A stretch of 45,361 nucleotides of DNA, from positions 1 to 45,361 of the forward strand of contig CAJUPO010000015.1 of the NCBI GenBank assembly GCA_910588145.1, given 5' to 3'. Below the pieces are notes generated by a model. That model saw only the letters and a list, made by a program, of their open reading frames with translations. It made no database searches and had not been told where the DNA came from. This DNA comes from an uncultured Oscillospiraceae bacterium. Lineage in GTDB: Bacteria; Bacillota; Clostridia; Oscillospirales; Ruminococcaceae. The position numbers and the translations under genes are program-made. This document shows, one piece after another, positions 28,334 through 37,542 of the stretch. Within the stretch, counting starts at the first letter, position 1. Every line of letters begins with the position of its first letter.

Positions 28334-28366
28334 TGTCTGTAGAAAAAATCTGCAGGCATTTTTTTG
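28334..28366 (+). terminator. Terminator after the recombinase trio
   Basis: TGTCTGTAGA and TCTGCAGGCA form an imperfect stem followed by T7. Confidence 0.65.
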
Positions 28367-28381
28367 TTGGGAGATGATAAT

Positions 28382-29431
28382 TTGTCAGGAAATTTTGAGG
28401 GCATTAAAAAGCAGAAATTCGGCGTTGAAATCGAGTGTACAGGCTTAACGAGAGCAGAGGCCGCAAAGGCAATAAGCAAGGTTTTAGGCGGTTCTCCGGA
28501 ACATTTGGGCGGAAGTTATGATAAATATAACGTTCGTGACAACAAGGACAGAAAATGGTCTGTGGTTTATGATTCAAGCATTAAATGTGTTGATAAAAAC
28601 GGTTGCTCTGCATCGAGAAATTATGCTGTAGAGCTCGTCACTCCGGTGCTGGAATATGAGGATATGTCATTACTTCAGGAGGTTGTTCGTGCGGTAAGAA
28701 AAGCAGGCGGCGTGACCGGAGCAGAATATTGTGCTGGAATTCATGTACACATTGATGGTGCACCTTATACTGCCCAAAGTCTGCGGAATCTGGTGAACAT
28801 ATTTGCAAGCAAGGAAAATTTTCTTTTTGATATGCTTCAGGTGTCACCCATGAGAGAAACATACTGTCAGAAGGTGGACAGAGATTTTCTTGAAAAGCTG
28901 AATAAGCAAAAACCGAAAACCATTGAAGGAATTCAGAAATTGTGGTACAGGGGCGATATGAACGAGATGCATCATCACTACTCGTCGACACGTTATCGTG
29001 CCTGCAATCTTCATAGTTTTTTTGCTAACGGCAACTGGGAAATGAGAGCCTGCAACAGTACACTTCATGCCGGTGTCATAAGGTCTTATGTGACGCTTGC
29101 ACTTGCAATTTCCAATGCGGCACTGACGAAAAAGTTCTGTTCTCCGCACATTTCTGAGAGCGATAATCTCAGATACAGCGCAAGAGTGTGGCTTATAAAT
29201 TTAGGTCTGAATGGTGACGAATTTAAAAACTGCCGCAAGCACCTGATATCACATCTTGAGGGCAATATAGCATGGCTGCACCCCGAAGATGCGATTAAAC
29301 AGAGGGAACGTCTTAAAGCTGAACGAATTGCTGCACGCAATATGTCCTGTCGGGTCACCGACCAAAATGTCGAGCCTGTGAGGGAGGTTCAGGAAGAAGT
29401 CGGGATTGTATCCACTCAAGAGGAGAAATAA
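28382..29431 (+). CDS. Amidoligase-family protein
   Basis: About 350 residues. The N-terminus KFGVEIECTGL and the segments YAVELVTPVL, AGIHVHIDG and NWEMRACNSTLHA are the pattern of the putative amidoligase family (COOH-NH2 ligases of the glutamine-synthetase-like fold), thought to join amino groups to carboxylates on peptides or cell-wall parts. The best start is TTG 28382, eight bases after GGGAG; an upstream TTG at 28364 overlaps the T-run. Such genes often follow serine recombinases on Firmicutes elements, as here. A basic helical tail rich in Arg/Lys/Glu ends the protein. The substrate cannot be told. Confidence 0.75.
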   Translation: MSGNFEGIKKQKFGVEIECTGLTRAEAAKAISKVLGGSPEHLGGSYDKYNVRDNKDRKWSVVYDSSIKCVDKNGCSASRNYAVELVTPVLEYEDMSLLQEVVRAVRKAGGVTGAEYCAGIHVHIDGAPYTAQSLRNLVNIFASKENFLFDMLQVSPMRETYCQKVDRDFLEKLNKQKPKTIEGIQKLWYRGDMNEMHHHYSSTRYRACNLHSFFANGNWEMRACNSTLHAGVIRSYVTLALAISNAALTKKFCSPHISESDNLRYSARVWLINLGLNGDEFKNCRKHLISHLEGNIAWLHPEDAIKQRERLKAERIAARNMSCRVTDQNVEPVREVQEEVGIVSTQEEK

Positions 29432-29454
29432 CAAAAAGCAATCTGGCAATCGAA

Positions 29455-29962
29455 AATTTTGATGGTATGATTCATCAAGTATACAGATGTGGGTGTCAGA
29501 TTGCAAATTTCAGATACCCTGGCTCCGGTTGCAAAGAGAATTTCAAGAATTGCAATGTCACGAGTCGTGCATCGTTTTTGATAATCTGTTTCAGCTTGTG
29601 AAAATGAATTGTAAGCACAGGTGAGTAGACTGTTGATTACATTGAGGGGAATCGTTTTGGGAAGAATTGTTGGCTCCTGAAAGGAAACATCAATTTTATT
29701 GAATGGATTGATTTCGATAATTTCTTGAATCAAAAGATAGTGGGTAAAAGCTTTTATAGAAGCAATTTTTCGTTTTACCGTCTTGGGCTTGAATCGTTCG
29801 TGAAGCATGTCGATGTATTGGCAAATCGTTTCTTTAGAAAACGTGCTGTCTGTATATTCAGAGAATTGCTTAAGATCGATTCTGTAGGCTTTGATTGTTT
29901 TTTCGTTCAGAGCTTTTGCAGTAGTTAAGAAACCTTTCTATTTGCAGGGTTAAGTTTATCAT
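29455..29962 (-). pseudogene. XerC/D-like tyrosine recombinase, truncated and frameshifted
   Basis: Starts at ATG 29962 behind AAAGGAG with MINLTLQIERFL; a one-base shift near 29930 is then needed to reach LNEKTIKAYRIDLKQFSEY and the core-binding domain. The catalytic Arg (ATGARVSEICNL) is present, but the frame leaves the family near 29460, before the HxxR and Tyr motifs. It is therefore inactive. It lies between the amidoligase and the inverted-repeat module, and marks a further mobile-element border. Confidence 0.8.
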
Positions 29963-30034
29963 GGTAATTACTCCTTTGTTTGGGAATGATTCTATTATAT
30001 ATTGTAATGCGCTTTTTGTCGAATGATGTTGATG

Positions 30035-30064
30035 GATAACTTATAATTTTCGTTTCTATGGAGT
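30035..30064 (+). repeat. 30-bp inverted repeat, left arm
   Basis: Matches the reverse complement of 32183-32212 at 29 of 30 positions. It ends in GGAGT, so the ribosome site of the FRG gene lies in it. It flanks a 2.1-kb module of three genes. Confidence 0.9.
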
Positions 30065-30070
30065 AGTAAA

Positions 30071-30859
30071 ATGGCTATAAAAAAATACATTATCAATAAT
30101 ATTAACGAATTATGTGATGCTATAGAATGTATAAATAATGATGTTGAAAAAAATATTTCTAACCAATTGATAACTAAAACTACACTTTGGTACCGAGGTC
30201 AAGCCAATTGCAAGTGGTCAGTTGTTCCTTCTATACAAAGAAATAATAGATTGTCTTATGAGCAAGTCTTGTCTCATTCTTTCTACCATGGGGTAAGACA
30301 AATTTCATCTGCACAAATGTATAGAGAGTCATTTGATAAATGGGTATCTATGATGCAACATTATGGTCTTCCAACAAGACTTTTAGATTGGTCATATTCA
30401 CCTCTAATTGCTCTGTTTTTTGCACTAAATAAGTATGAACTTTATCCAAAATGTGATGCATGCATTACGATCATAGTTCCAGAGTTATTAAACCAAAAAC
30501 AAGGATTTGATCCATTTATTTATCCTATTGATTCAAAAAGTGCCATGTCTATGTTGAAATCTGCTTTTATCAAGCCTAACCATTCAACAGATAAAGTTCT
30601 GGCGTGTTTTTCTGTTAGTAATGATTTGAGGCAATATGCACAACGATCAGCTTTTACAATACATGATTCTATGAAGTCGATATATGAAATATGTGATTAC
30701 AATTTTGTATATGAACTATATATTCCCAAAAATAAAAAAGAACACTTAAAAAAGGTGCTGGATAATTTAGGAATAACTGAAAATTTTTTATTCCATGATA
30801 TTGAGCATGTTGCCAAACAAACTATACATAGACATTTACCATTAGAAAAAGACATATAG
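30071..30859 (+). CDS. FRG-domain protein
   Basis: 262 residues. LWYRGQANCKWSVVPSIQR and MQHYGLPTRLLDWS are the hallmarks of the FRG domain (named for the Phe-Arg-Gly-like motif), found in many predicted defence and toxin systems; biochemical role unsettled. The rest is unremarkable except a helical C-terminus. The start ATG 30071 follows GGAGTAGTAAA. The next gene starts 11 bp after the stop, so they form an operon. The region is distinctly more AT-rich than the Rhs area. Confidence 0.85.
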   Translation: MAIKKYIINNINELCDAIECINNDVEKNISNQLITKTTLWYRGQANCKWSVVPSIQRNNRLSYEQVLSHSFYHGVRQISSAQMYRESFDKWVSMMQHYGLPTRLLDWSYSPLIALFFALNKYELYPKCDACITIIVPELLNQKQGFDPFIYPIDSKSAMSMLKSAFIKPNHSTDKVLACFSVSNDLRQYAQRSAFTIHDSMKSIYEICDYNFVYELYIPKNKKEHLKKVLDNLGITENFLFHDIEHVAKQTIHRHLPLEKDI

Positions 30860-30870
30860 GAGAAATATTA

Positions 30871-31428
30871 ATGGAAAAAAATAAAATTCTTGTATTTTTA
30901 AGTAGACCCAATCCTTTTTTAGAAGAACATCAAAAATTCATTGATAAACTAAAAATTAAATTACAAAATTATAATTTTGAAACGATAACTTTGCAAGCTG
31001 ATGAATATGATTTAACGGATTCTATCAACTATTTAAAGGGTATGATTAAACGATGCTATGGGATAATAATTATTGGATTTAAACAAATTTTTATTGATAA
31101 AGGATGCAAAAAAAAGAATGGGATAAATAATCCAAACTTTTTTTATCCTGCTGAAACTGATTTATCAAATCAGGCTTTTACCAGTCCATTCTGTCACATT
31201 GAGGGGACAATCGGGTTGTTAAACGATTTACCTTTGTTAATTATAAATGAAGAAGGCGTGAGAGAAGAAGGAATAATTAAAGGTGGTAAATTTTGCGTAA
31301 AAACTGCTAAATTCAATCTAAATGACATTGACTCTTTTTTTTACAATAAAACATTTGAACAGCAGCTATTAGTTTGGGTCGGAAAAGTTACTGACTATTA
31401 TCTTTTTTTAAATCTTAAAAAGGTTTAA
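30871..31428 (+). CDS. Rossmann-like (TIR / deoxyribosyltransferase-like) protein
   Basis: 185 residues from ATG 30871 behind AGGAGAAATATTA. It reads like a single alpha/beta fold: a first strand KILVFLSRPNPF, a helix EEHQKFIDKLKIKL, then CYGIIIIGF, and TSPFCHIEGTIGLLNDLPLLII with a His-Glu pair, which recalls TIR-like and nucleoside deoxyribosyltransferase-like domains that use a Glu. I do not recall a named family. Paired with FRG, it is a good candidate for the effector of a small defence system, but this is inferred from neighbourhood only. Confidence 0.5.
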   Translation: MEKNKILVFLSRPNPFLEEHQKFIDKLKIKLQNYNFETITLQADEYDLTDSINYLKGMIKRCYGIIIIGFKQIFIDKGCKKKNGINNPNFFYPAETDLSNQAFTSPFCHIEGTIGLLNDLPLLIINEEGVREEGIIKGGKFCVKTAKFNLNDIDSFFYNKTFEQQLLVWVGKVTDYYLFLNLKKV

Positions 31429-32200
31429 TGATTTTGCTTATAGTAATTAGGTCGTCTCGTAATCTAGTTATTCCAGTTGCAATAATATTTTTTTGCATTG
31501 TTGAAATATCTTCATCCGTATTAAGCTTATGCATAATAAATTCATAATTTATATATTCACATTCAATTATTGATTTTAAATCATTAGTATTATATGTGTA
31601 ATATATTCTTTCTTCGTAAGACCCACATTGCATTACATTCATTTTTTTATGCAAATACAACTTAGCATAATGTACTGCAGTATAAAAGTATTCTTTAATA
31701 ATATTTTTATCGCTGGTTAATTCATGTATTCTTAATAATGTAGAGCAATAATTTCTAGGACAGTACAAATTAGAAATACAAAAATCAGAACCTCTACGGT
31801 AAAATTCCAATGCATCATAGTAATATTCACTATTTAAAGTTAAATTATACAGTCGTAAATTTATTGCTGCAATTCTGCCAAAAAGATGTTCGGAATGGGA
31901 ATCATTTACATTTGTATTCATTTTTATAAAATTAAGGCAATTTATCAGTTCTTTAGGACTTTTGTTCAATTCAGCTTTCTTATATTTAGCTAAAGTCAAC
32001 AACAAGACATTTTCCTCACAAAAATCCAACTCTAATAGCTTGTTAAAATATAATTCTGCTTGATTATAATCTTTTTTTTCAAGTGCACTACATCCATTTA
32101 AATAATAAGAATATATATTGTCATTAGGTTTATCTATATTATGGCTATATAAATTTTTTTCAAATATTGCTCTTTGAATTGGACTCCATAGAAACGATAA
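31415..32200 (-). pseudogene. TPR-like protein, 5' end truncated
   Basis: A helical repeat protein (LNGCSALEKKDYNQAELYFNKLLEL; YYYDALEFYRRGSDFC; YFYTAVHYAKLYLHK) of the tetratricopeptide type. The frame stays open to about 32200 (LWSPIQRAIFEKNLYS) but has no ATG; only a TTG at 32029 is available. The natural N-terminus is lost at the right inverted repeat. It faces the FRG operon tail to tail and overlaps it by 14 bp. In related gene groups such repeats act as scaffolds or sensors, so it may have been a third component of the system. Confidence 0.6.
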
Positions 32201-32212
32201 TTATAAGTTATC
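32183..32212 (-). repeat. 30-bp inverted repeat, right arm
   Basis: Reverse complement of 30035-30064 with one mismatch. It cuts the 5' end of the TPR-like gene. Confidence 0.9.
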
Positions 32213-32277
32213 TGGTGTTGAGGTGAATTGAAATGAAAGTGCAGAGCAAAAATAGAAGAATAATTAATGTACAATAC

Positions 32278-32306
32278 TTGATTTTACAGTATAAAAATGA
32301 TATACT
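32278..32306 (+). promoter_or_regulatory. Promoter of the AAA-ATPase/nuclease gene
   Basis: TTGATT (32278-32283), 17-bp spacer, TATACT (32301-32306), 24 bp before the start codon. Confidence 0.75.
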
Positions 32307-32330
32307 GAAATAAAGAATGGAGGTGTGGGA

Positions 32331-33896
32331 ATGGGAGTATATTTAAATCCGCAAGGAGCAGATTTTCAAGAAGCTTTGAATTCAGAGATATATGTTGATA
32401 AAAGTGAACTTATAGAATACACAAATAAGGTTTTACGAACCAAACAGAAATACATCTGCGTTAGCCGACCACGCCGATTTGGAAAATCCATGGCAGCCGA
32501 AATGCTTTTGGCGTACTACAGCTGTGGGTGTGATTCAAAAGAAATGTTCAGAAAACTGAAAATTGCACGGCATCCTGATTTTGAAAAACATCTGAACAAA
32601 TACAATGTGATTCACATTAATATGGTGGATTTTCTAAGTGAATCGCATAATATGGAAATGATATCAGAAATTCAAAAGTCAATTTTATTTGAAATAACCG
32701 ATGAATTTTCAGATGTGAGATTTTATGATTCTAAAAAGTTGACTCGGTCTTTAAAAGATGTTTTTGCAAAACATAGTATTCCTTTTATCTTCATAATAGA
32801 CGAATGGGACTGCATTTTCAGAGAGCATCAAAATGATACGGATGCTCAGAAAAAGTATCTCGATTTTTTGAGAAATTTATTGAAGGATCAAAGCTATGTA
32901 GCACTCGCGTATATGACCGGAATTCTGCCAATTAAAAAGTATGGCAAGCATTCGGCTTTAAATATGTTTACAGAAGTTTCCATGACAGATCCCCGTGAAT
33001 ATGCCGAATTTACTGGTTTTACAGAGTCAGAAGTGAAGCAGCTTTGTGATGAATACAAAATGCCATTTGATGAAACAAAACGTTGGTATGATGGATATAA
33101 TTTGATGGGAGTTTCAGTTTATAATCCACGTTCAGTGGTTATGTCCATGACAGGCGGATATTTTAATAACTATTGGACTTCCACGGAAACATACGAGGCA
33201 TTGAGAGTCTATATTGAAATGAATTTTGACGGTTTGAAGGATACAATCATTGAACTTCTTGCCGGACAAAAAGCAGTAATTGATACGACAACATTCTCAA
33301 ATGACATGGTAACTTTTGAAACAAAAGACGATGTATTAACACTTTTGGTTCATCTTGGATACCTGACTTATGATTTTTATACGAAAGAAGTTTCAATCCC
33401 AAACTACGAAATTTCAGAGCAGTTTGCAAGTACTATTAAGGTTATGGGATGGTCGGAAGTTGTAAATTCATTGAAATTATCAGATGAACTTCTGAAATCA
33501 ACACTGAACTGTGACGAAGAAAAGGTCGCAGGACTGATAGACAAGGTGCACAGCGATAATACGTCAATTTTAAAATACAACGATGAAAATTCGTTGTCCT
33601 GTGTAATTTCGCTTGCATATTATTCTGCAAGAAAAATTTATACGATTGAAAGAGAACTTCCGACTGGAAAAGGCTTTGCTGATTTGATTTTTCGGCCGAG
33701 AAAAAATAACAGTAATCCTGCAATGATCGTTGAACTTAAATATGATAAATCTGCTGGAGGTGCAATAGAACAGATTAAGAAAAAACAGTATGCAGATTCC
33801 TTGAAGGATTACTCAGGAGAAATTCTTATTGTGGGTATCAATTATAATAAAAATACAAAAAAACATGAATGTCTGATTGAAAAAATTTATAAATAA
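32331..33896 (+). CDS. AAA-ATPase-like / PD-(D/E)XK nuclease-like protein
   Basis: 521 residues from ATG 32331, behind GGAGGT; a GTG six bases upstream lies in the ribosome site and is less likely. The N-terminal half is the AAA-ATPase-like domain with the P-loop variant SRPRRFGKSMAAEML and Walker B IFIIDEWDCIF; the C-terminal domain is a PD-(D/E)XK-type fold with GKGFADLIFRP and MIVELKYDKS, where the Asp, Glu and Lys would form the active site. Proteins of this pair are very common in gut Firmicutes and Bacteroidetes and are suspected nucleases of unknown role. It is a stand-alone unit with its own promoter in the defence-like island. Confidence 0.85.
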   Translation: MGVYLNPQGADFQEALNSEIYVDKSELIEYTNKVLRTKQKYICVSRPRRFGKSMAAEMLLAYYSCGCDSKEMFRKLKIARHPDFEKHLNKYNVIHINMVDFLSESHNMEMISEIQKSILFEITDEFSDVRFYDSKKLTRSLKDVFAKHSIPFIFIIDEWDCIFREHQNDTDAQKKYLDFLRNLLKDQSYVALAYMTGILPIKKYGKHSALNMFTEVSMTDPREYAEFTGFTESEVKQLCDEYKMPFDETKRWYDGYNLMGVSVYNPRSVVMSMTGGYFNNYWTSTETYEALRVYIEMNFDGLKDTIIELLAGQKAVIDTTTFSNDMVTFETKDDVLTLLVHLGYLTYDFYTKEVSIPNYEISEQFASTIKVMGWSEVVNSLKLSDELLKSTLNCDEEKVAGLIDKVHSDNTSILKYNDENSLSCVISLAYYSARKIYTIERELPTGKGFADLIFRPRKNNSNPAMIVELKYDKSAGGAIEQIKKKQYADSLKDYSGEILIVGINYNKNTKKHECLIEKIYK

Positions 33897-34607
33897 AATT
33901 ATCCCGATTTGAAAATTTGCATTCAATCGGTTTGCTTTTCCCTAAAAAAGAAAGATTTATGAATTTATAGAAAATTAATTTTAAAATTAATCGGTGTTAT
34001 ATTTTATAAATTTTATTGGGGTGACACCGGTAATATAACATCTGACAATTGCCAGATGTAAATACATGTTTTGTAAATATCCGCTAAATCATTTTAAAGA
34101 ATTTTTGACAAATAGTAGAAAAACAAGCTGAATTGGTACAAGTTTACTGGAAACTATTGCTTTTTTGTGATTTTACTGTAAAATAATGTTAAAAGATGTA
34201 ATCCAATTGTATTGCTTTAGACCGTAAGGTTTGTTTTACTTTCTAATATTCGCTGTTTCACTATCTTAAATTGATAAATCTGATGTCATCTGAATTTCAA
34301 GATTAAACATAATTACGCTCACAGGAGACTAATGCAATATTTCCATACAGCTTTTTCTTGCAAATGCTTGAGCATTACATTTAATGTTTTAAGAATCTTA
34401 ATCATATAAGAAGTTAAGCACTATTGGATTTTTAACCAGATTTTGGGGATTGATATGTTGTGGAACATACATTTGTCTATAACTAAGGCAACACCGCAAC
34501 TAGAATCAATAAAAAAATTGAAAAACTTAAAAAATAATACCACGGAAATCATTTCTTGAATTAATACAGCCAAGTTATTACAAATGAGAAAAGGATAGTG
34601 AATTACT
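33897..34607. other. 700-bp non-coding gap
   Basis: No open frame of note. An imperfect hairpin (CCGATT near 33904 with AATCGG near 33928, then TTTGCTTTT) may end the upstream gene. A short stem CATCTG/CAGATG lies at about 34040-34060. The rest is AT-rich and looks like decayed DNA. Confidence 0.5.
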
Positions 34608-35300
34608 ATGACTAATATGGAAATTAAATCTATTTTGAAAGCTAAAGGTGTTGAAAACTTATTTCATGCAAATACTGTTTGTACAGCTATAACCTTTTTG
34701 AAATCTGGTGGGTTATTATCACGCGGAGCAGTGGAGGATATGGGATTAATACAAACTCCGCAAATCTCAGATAGTGATGATAAAAAATATGATGTGTTTT
34801 ATGATATATTTTTTGATTCTGTAGATATACATAAACGCACAAATAAATTAAACAATTATGGACCTTTAACTTTTGTATATGATTTAGATGTTATTGATAG
34901 TCTGCCAGAAGGTTCTGTCAAAATCACTAAGAAAAATCCAATACATTGGACAGAAGATATGTGTGATAATGAAAAATACTTTATTGATGTTGATGAATTG
35001 GAATCTTACTTTAAAAAAGGTGATTTTGGACAACACATTACTTTAGTTGGTCAGCATCGTCCTATTTCGTTTGATTATTTGTGTAAAATAATTTTGGATA
35101 ATCCTAATTTAATACGTTATAACGATAGGGTAATATTAAGAAAGTCACGTTCTTACATTGTTGAATTACTAGAAGAGTGTGGTTTGATAGGCCTATTGGT
35201 CAATAGGGAGTGTTCAAACCAATGTAGCTGTAGTTCTCAATATAACAGTTATAAAGAGGGTTGCATTTATTATAAATTTTCTCCGGAAATTGAACTGTGA
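34608..35300 (+). CDS. DarT-like putative ADP-ribosyltransferase
   Basis: 230 residues. The N-terminal motif LFHANTVCTAITFLKSGGLLSRG has the His-containing strand and Gly-Leu-Leu-Ser-Arg turn seen at the start of DarT/DUF4433-type ADP-ribosyltransferases, which modify DNA bases. FFDSVDIH and YGPLTFVYDLDV follow. The catalytic Glu cannot be assigned by eye. A Cys cluster (CSNQCSCSS) near the end is unusual. The start ATG 34608 has AAAAGGA 13 bases upstream. The dGTPase start lies 10 bp after the stop, so it is the first gene of an operon. It may instead be an uncharacterised family with a similar N-terminus. Confidence 0.5.
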   Translation: MTNMEIKSILKAKGVENLFHANTVCTAITFLKSGGLLSRGAVEDMGLIQTPQISDSDDKKYDVFYDIFFDSVDIHKRTNKLNNYGPLTFVYDLDVIDSLPEGSVKITKKNPIHWTEDMCDNEKYFIDVDELESYFKKGDFGQHITLVGQHRPISFDYLCKIILDNPNLIRYNDRVILRKSRSYIVELLEECGLIGLLVNRECSNQCSCSSQYNSYKEGCIYYKFSPEIEL

Positions 35301-35310
35301 GGTGGATGAA

Positions 35311-36678
35311 ATGAGTATGGATTGGGATAAATTATTTTGCGAAAAAAGAGAAAGAAAATCAAAAACAACAAAATACCCATATAGAAATTGTTTTGATATG
35401 GATTATGACAGGATTGTCTATTCTTCTTCATTAAGAAGGCTTCAGGATAAGGCACAAGTTTTTCCATTGCAGGAGAATGATTTTACACGAACACGTTTGA
35501 CACATTCCCTTGAAGTATCTGCCATAGGTAGATCAATAGGTGCAAATGTTGGCAGCAAATTAAGAGAAAAGGGCATATTTGATGAGGAAAAGGAAAGAAA
35601 GCTATCGTCATTAATGTTAGTGACTGGTTTGGTTCATGATTTAGGTAATCCTCCTTTTGGACACTATGGGGAGGATGTAATAAAAAAATGGATCAAAGAA
35701 CATAAAAATGAACTTCAATTAGATAATGAGTTTGGTGGAACTATATCTGATTTTGAAAAATTTGATGGCAATGCTCAAACAATTAGAATTCTTACGAGAC
35801 TGCAGTTTTTGAATGACAAGTATGGTATGAATTTTTGCTATGGGACATTGGCAACTTTAATGAAATATCCTTGGGATTCAACTGAGTGTCCTAAGAATAA
35901 GGATAAGTTTGGCTATTTTTATTCGGAAAAAGAATTATGTGAAAATATAGTGAAAGAAACAGGTATTATAAAAAGACACCCAGCAACTTACTTACTTGAA
36001 GCAGCAGATGATATTGCTTATCTGTTTGCAGATTTAGAAGATGCATTGAAAAAGCGTTATTTGCCTTGGAATAAGGTTTGGGAGATCTTTAAAACTGAGT
36101 TGAAAAATAATGATTATTTAAAGACTAAAATGGATAGTATCGAGCAAAATAATTCTGATGTCGAATTATCGCAAATGGAATTGGATTTAATTTCCATTCA
36201 AAACTTTAAAATATATGTACAAGGTTTTTTTATACAAGTTGTTTGTGATGAATTCATTGAGAATTATGATTCAATTATGAATGGAACGTATGAAAAGGAA
36301 AGTTTATTAAAATGTCATAAAATCGTTGAATTTGAGAGTCTTATCAGAAAAGAATGCATCAAATATGCTTATAATAATAATGAGGTCCTTTCGTTAGAAC
36401 TTGTTTGTGAAGAAGTGCTGACTAATCTTCTTGATAAATTTGTTTTTGCAGTTTTGGATGATGAAAATTATAAAAACACTAAGCACTCTAATGGCAAGCT
36501 TTATGCCTTAATATCGGAGAATTTTAAGCATATTCAATACTATGATGAAAATGGTAGATATAATTCAGATATGAAACTTTCAAGGTATCAAAGATTACAA
36601 ATGGTGATTGATTTTGTATCTGGAATGACTGATTCATACGCTTTAAATCTACATAATATGTTATGCGGAAAGAGATAA
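35311..36678 (+). CDS. dgt: dGTPase-like HD-domain triphosphohydrolase
   Basis: 455 residues from ATG 35311 behind GAGGTGG; an in-frame TTG at 35290 lies inside the upstream gene. It removes triphosphate from dGTP or other dNTPs. The HD metal site is complete: RTRLTHSLEVS (His), GLVHDLGNPPFGHYGE (His-Asp) and AADDIAYLFADLEDAL (Asp). The N-terminal YRNCFDMDYDRIVYSSSLRRLQDK is the typical dGTPase start. Some bacterial dGTPases protect against phage by draining dGTP. Between a putative ADP-ribosyltransferase and a nucleotidyltransferase, a defence role is plausible here rather than housekeeping. Confidence 0.9.
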   Translation: MSMDWDKLFCEKRERKSKTTKYPYRNCFDMDYDRIVYSSSLRRLQDKAQVFPLQENDFTRTRLTHSLEVSAIGRSIGANVGSKLREKGIFDEEKERKLSSLMLVTGLVHDLGNPPFGHYGEDVIKKWIKEHKNELQLDNEFGGTISDFEKFDGNAQTIRILTRLQFLNDKYGMNFCYGTLATLMKYPWDSTECPKNKDKFGYFYSEKELCENIVKETGIIKRHPATYLLEAADDIAYLFADLEDALKKRYLPWNKVWEIFKTELKNNDYLKTKMDSIEQNNSDVELSQMELDLISIQNFKIYVQGFFIQVVCDEFIENYDSIMNGTYEKESLLKCHKIVEFESLIRKECIKYAYNNNEVLSLELVCEEVLTNLLDKFVFAVLDDENYKNTKHSNGKLYALISENFKHIQYYDENGRYNSDMKLSRYQRLQMVIDFVSGMTDSYALNLHNMLCGKR

Positions 36679-36679
36679 T

Positions 36680-37372
36680 ATGGATGATTTATATAAAAAG
36701 GTTATAGATAAGATATTGAGTGATAAACCAATATGCTTAATGCTTAATGAAATTTTAAATTGTGCGAATGTATACTTATTCGGTGGTGCTGTACGTAATT
36801 ATTTGGATGATGATTTTGAAAATGTACGTGATTTGGATTTTGTCGTGGATTTTAAAAAGAGCAATTATAGTATAGATGAATTTTTAATGAAAAACACTAA
36901 ATTTAGAAAAAATATATTCGGAGGATATAAAATTTTATCGAATGATATTTGTATTGATATGTGGGAAATGAAAGATACTTGGGCTTTTAAAGAGAACAAA
37001 ATAAGCGGGTCTGTTCATAATTTAACCAAATCGGTTTTTTTGAATATTGATGGTATTGTATATTCTATGAATGATAAAGATTATATAAATGATTGTAATC
37101 AGAAGTATTTTGAGATTCGTAAAAAAAATATATTGGATACGGTTCTAGAAGAAAACCCTTGTGTAGAATTAAATTTATTGCGCGCTTTAGTTTTATGCAA
37201 AAAGTATGATATGGAATTTTCTAATAATTTAAAAAATATATTTAAAATTTATAGTAATTCTGAAACCTTTATGGACTATCTCATGTATTTACAACTTAAT
37301 CACTATGGAAAACAAGTATTGTCATCTCAATGCATTAAAGAACTTATGATAAAAAAACTTAATATTATTTAA
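36680..37372 (+). CDS. Polymerase-beta-type nucleotidyltransferase
   Basis: 230 residues. NVYLFGGAVRNYLDDDFENV and RDLDFVVD give the head domain of tRNA nucleotidyltransferase/poly(A) polymerase: the Gly-Gly-Ala-Val-Arg turn and the two metal-binding Asp residues in DLDF. It is much shorter than a CCA-adding enzyme and lacks the HD and neck domains. The start is 1 bp after the dGTPase stop, so the three genes are one operon. It may add nucleotides to an RNA or a protein; the target is unknown. Confidence 0.8.
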   Translation: MDDLYKKVIDKILSDKPICLMLNEILNCANVYLFGGAVRNYLDDDFENVRDLDFVVDFKKSNYSIDEFLMKNTKFRKNIFGGYKILSNDICIDMWEMKDTWAFKENKISGSVHNLTKSVFLNIDGIVYSMNDKDYINDCNQKYFEIRKKNILDTVLEENPCVELNLLRALVLCKKYDMEFSNNLKNIFKIYSNSETFMDYLMYLQLNHYGKQVLSSQCIKELMIKKLNII

Positions 37373-37542
37373 AAATGTATGCGAAAATACACAATACTAT
37401 CTTATTTGAAATAGCTTGTATGGAAATGCTTAAAATATTTAAATGGCATAAGATTGAAAGTACTCCGTTAATTAGGCGCATCTACAATTAAAATAGCGAA
37501 AATAACCTGATAGCACAATTCATCTATTTCATAGTCACAAGA

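Noticed and set aside
32233..32310. Short frame starting MKVQSKNRRIINVQ after AGGTGAATTG
   Set aside because: It spans the promoter of the next gene and has no recognisable form; probably chance.
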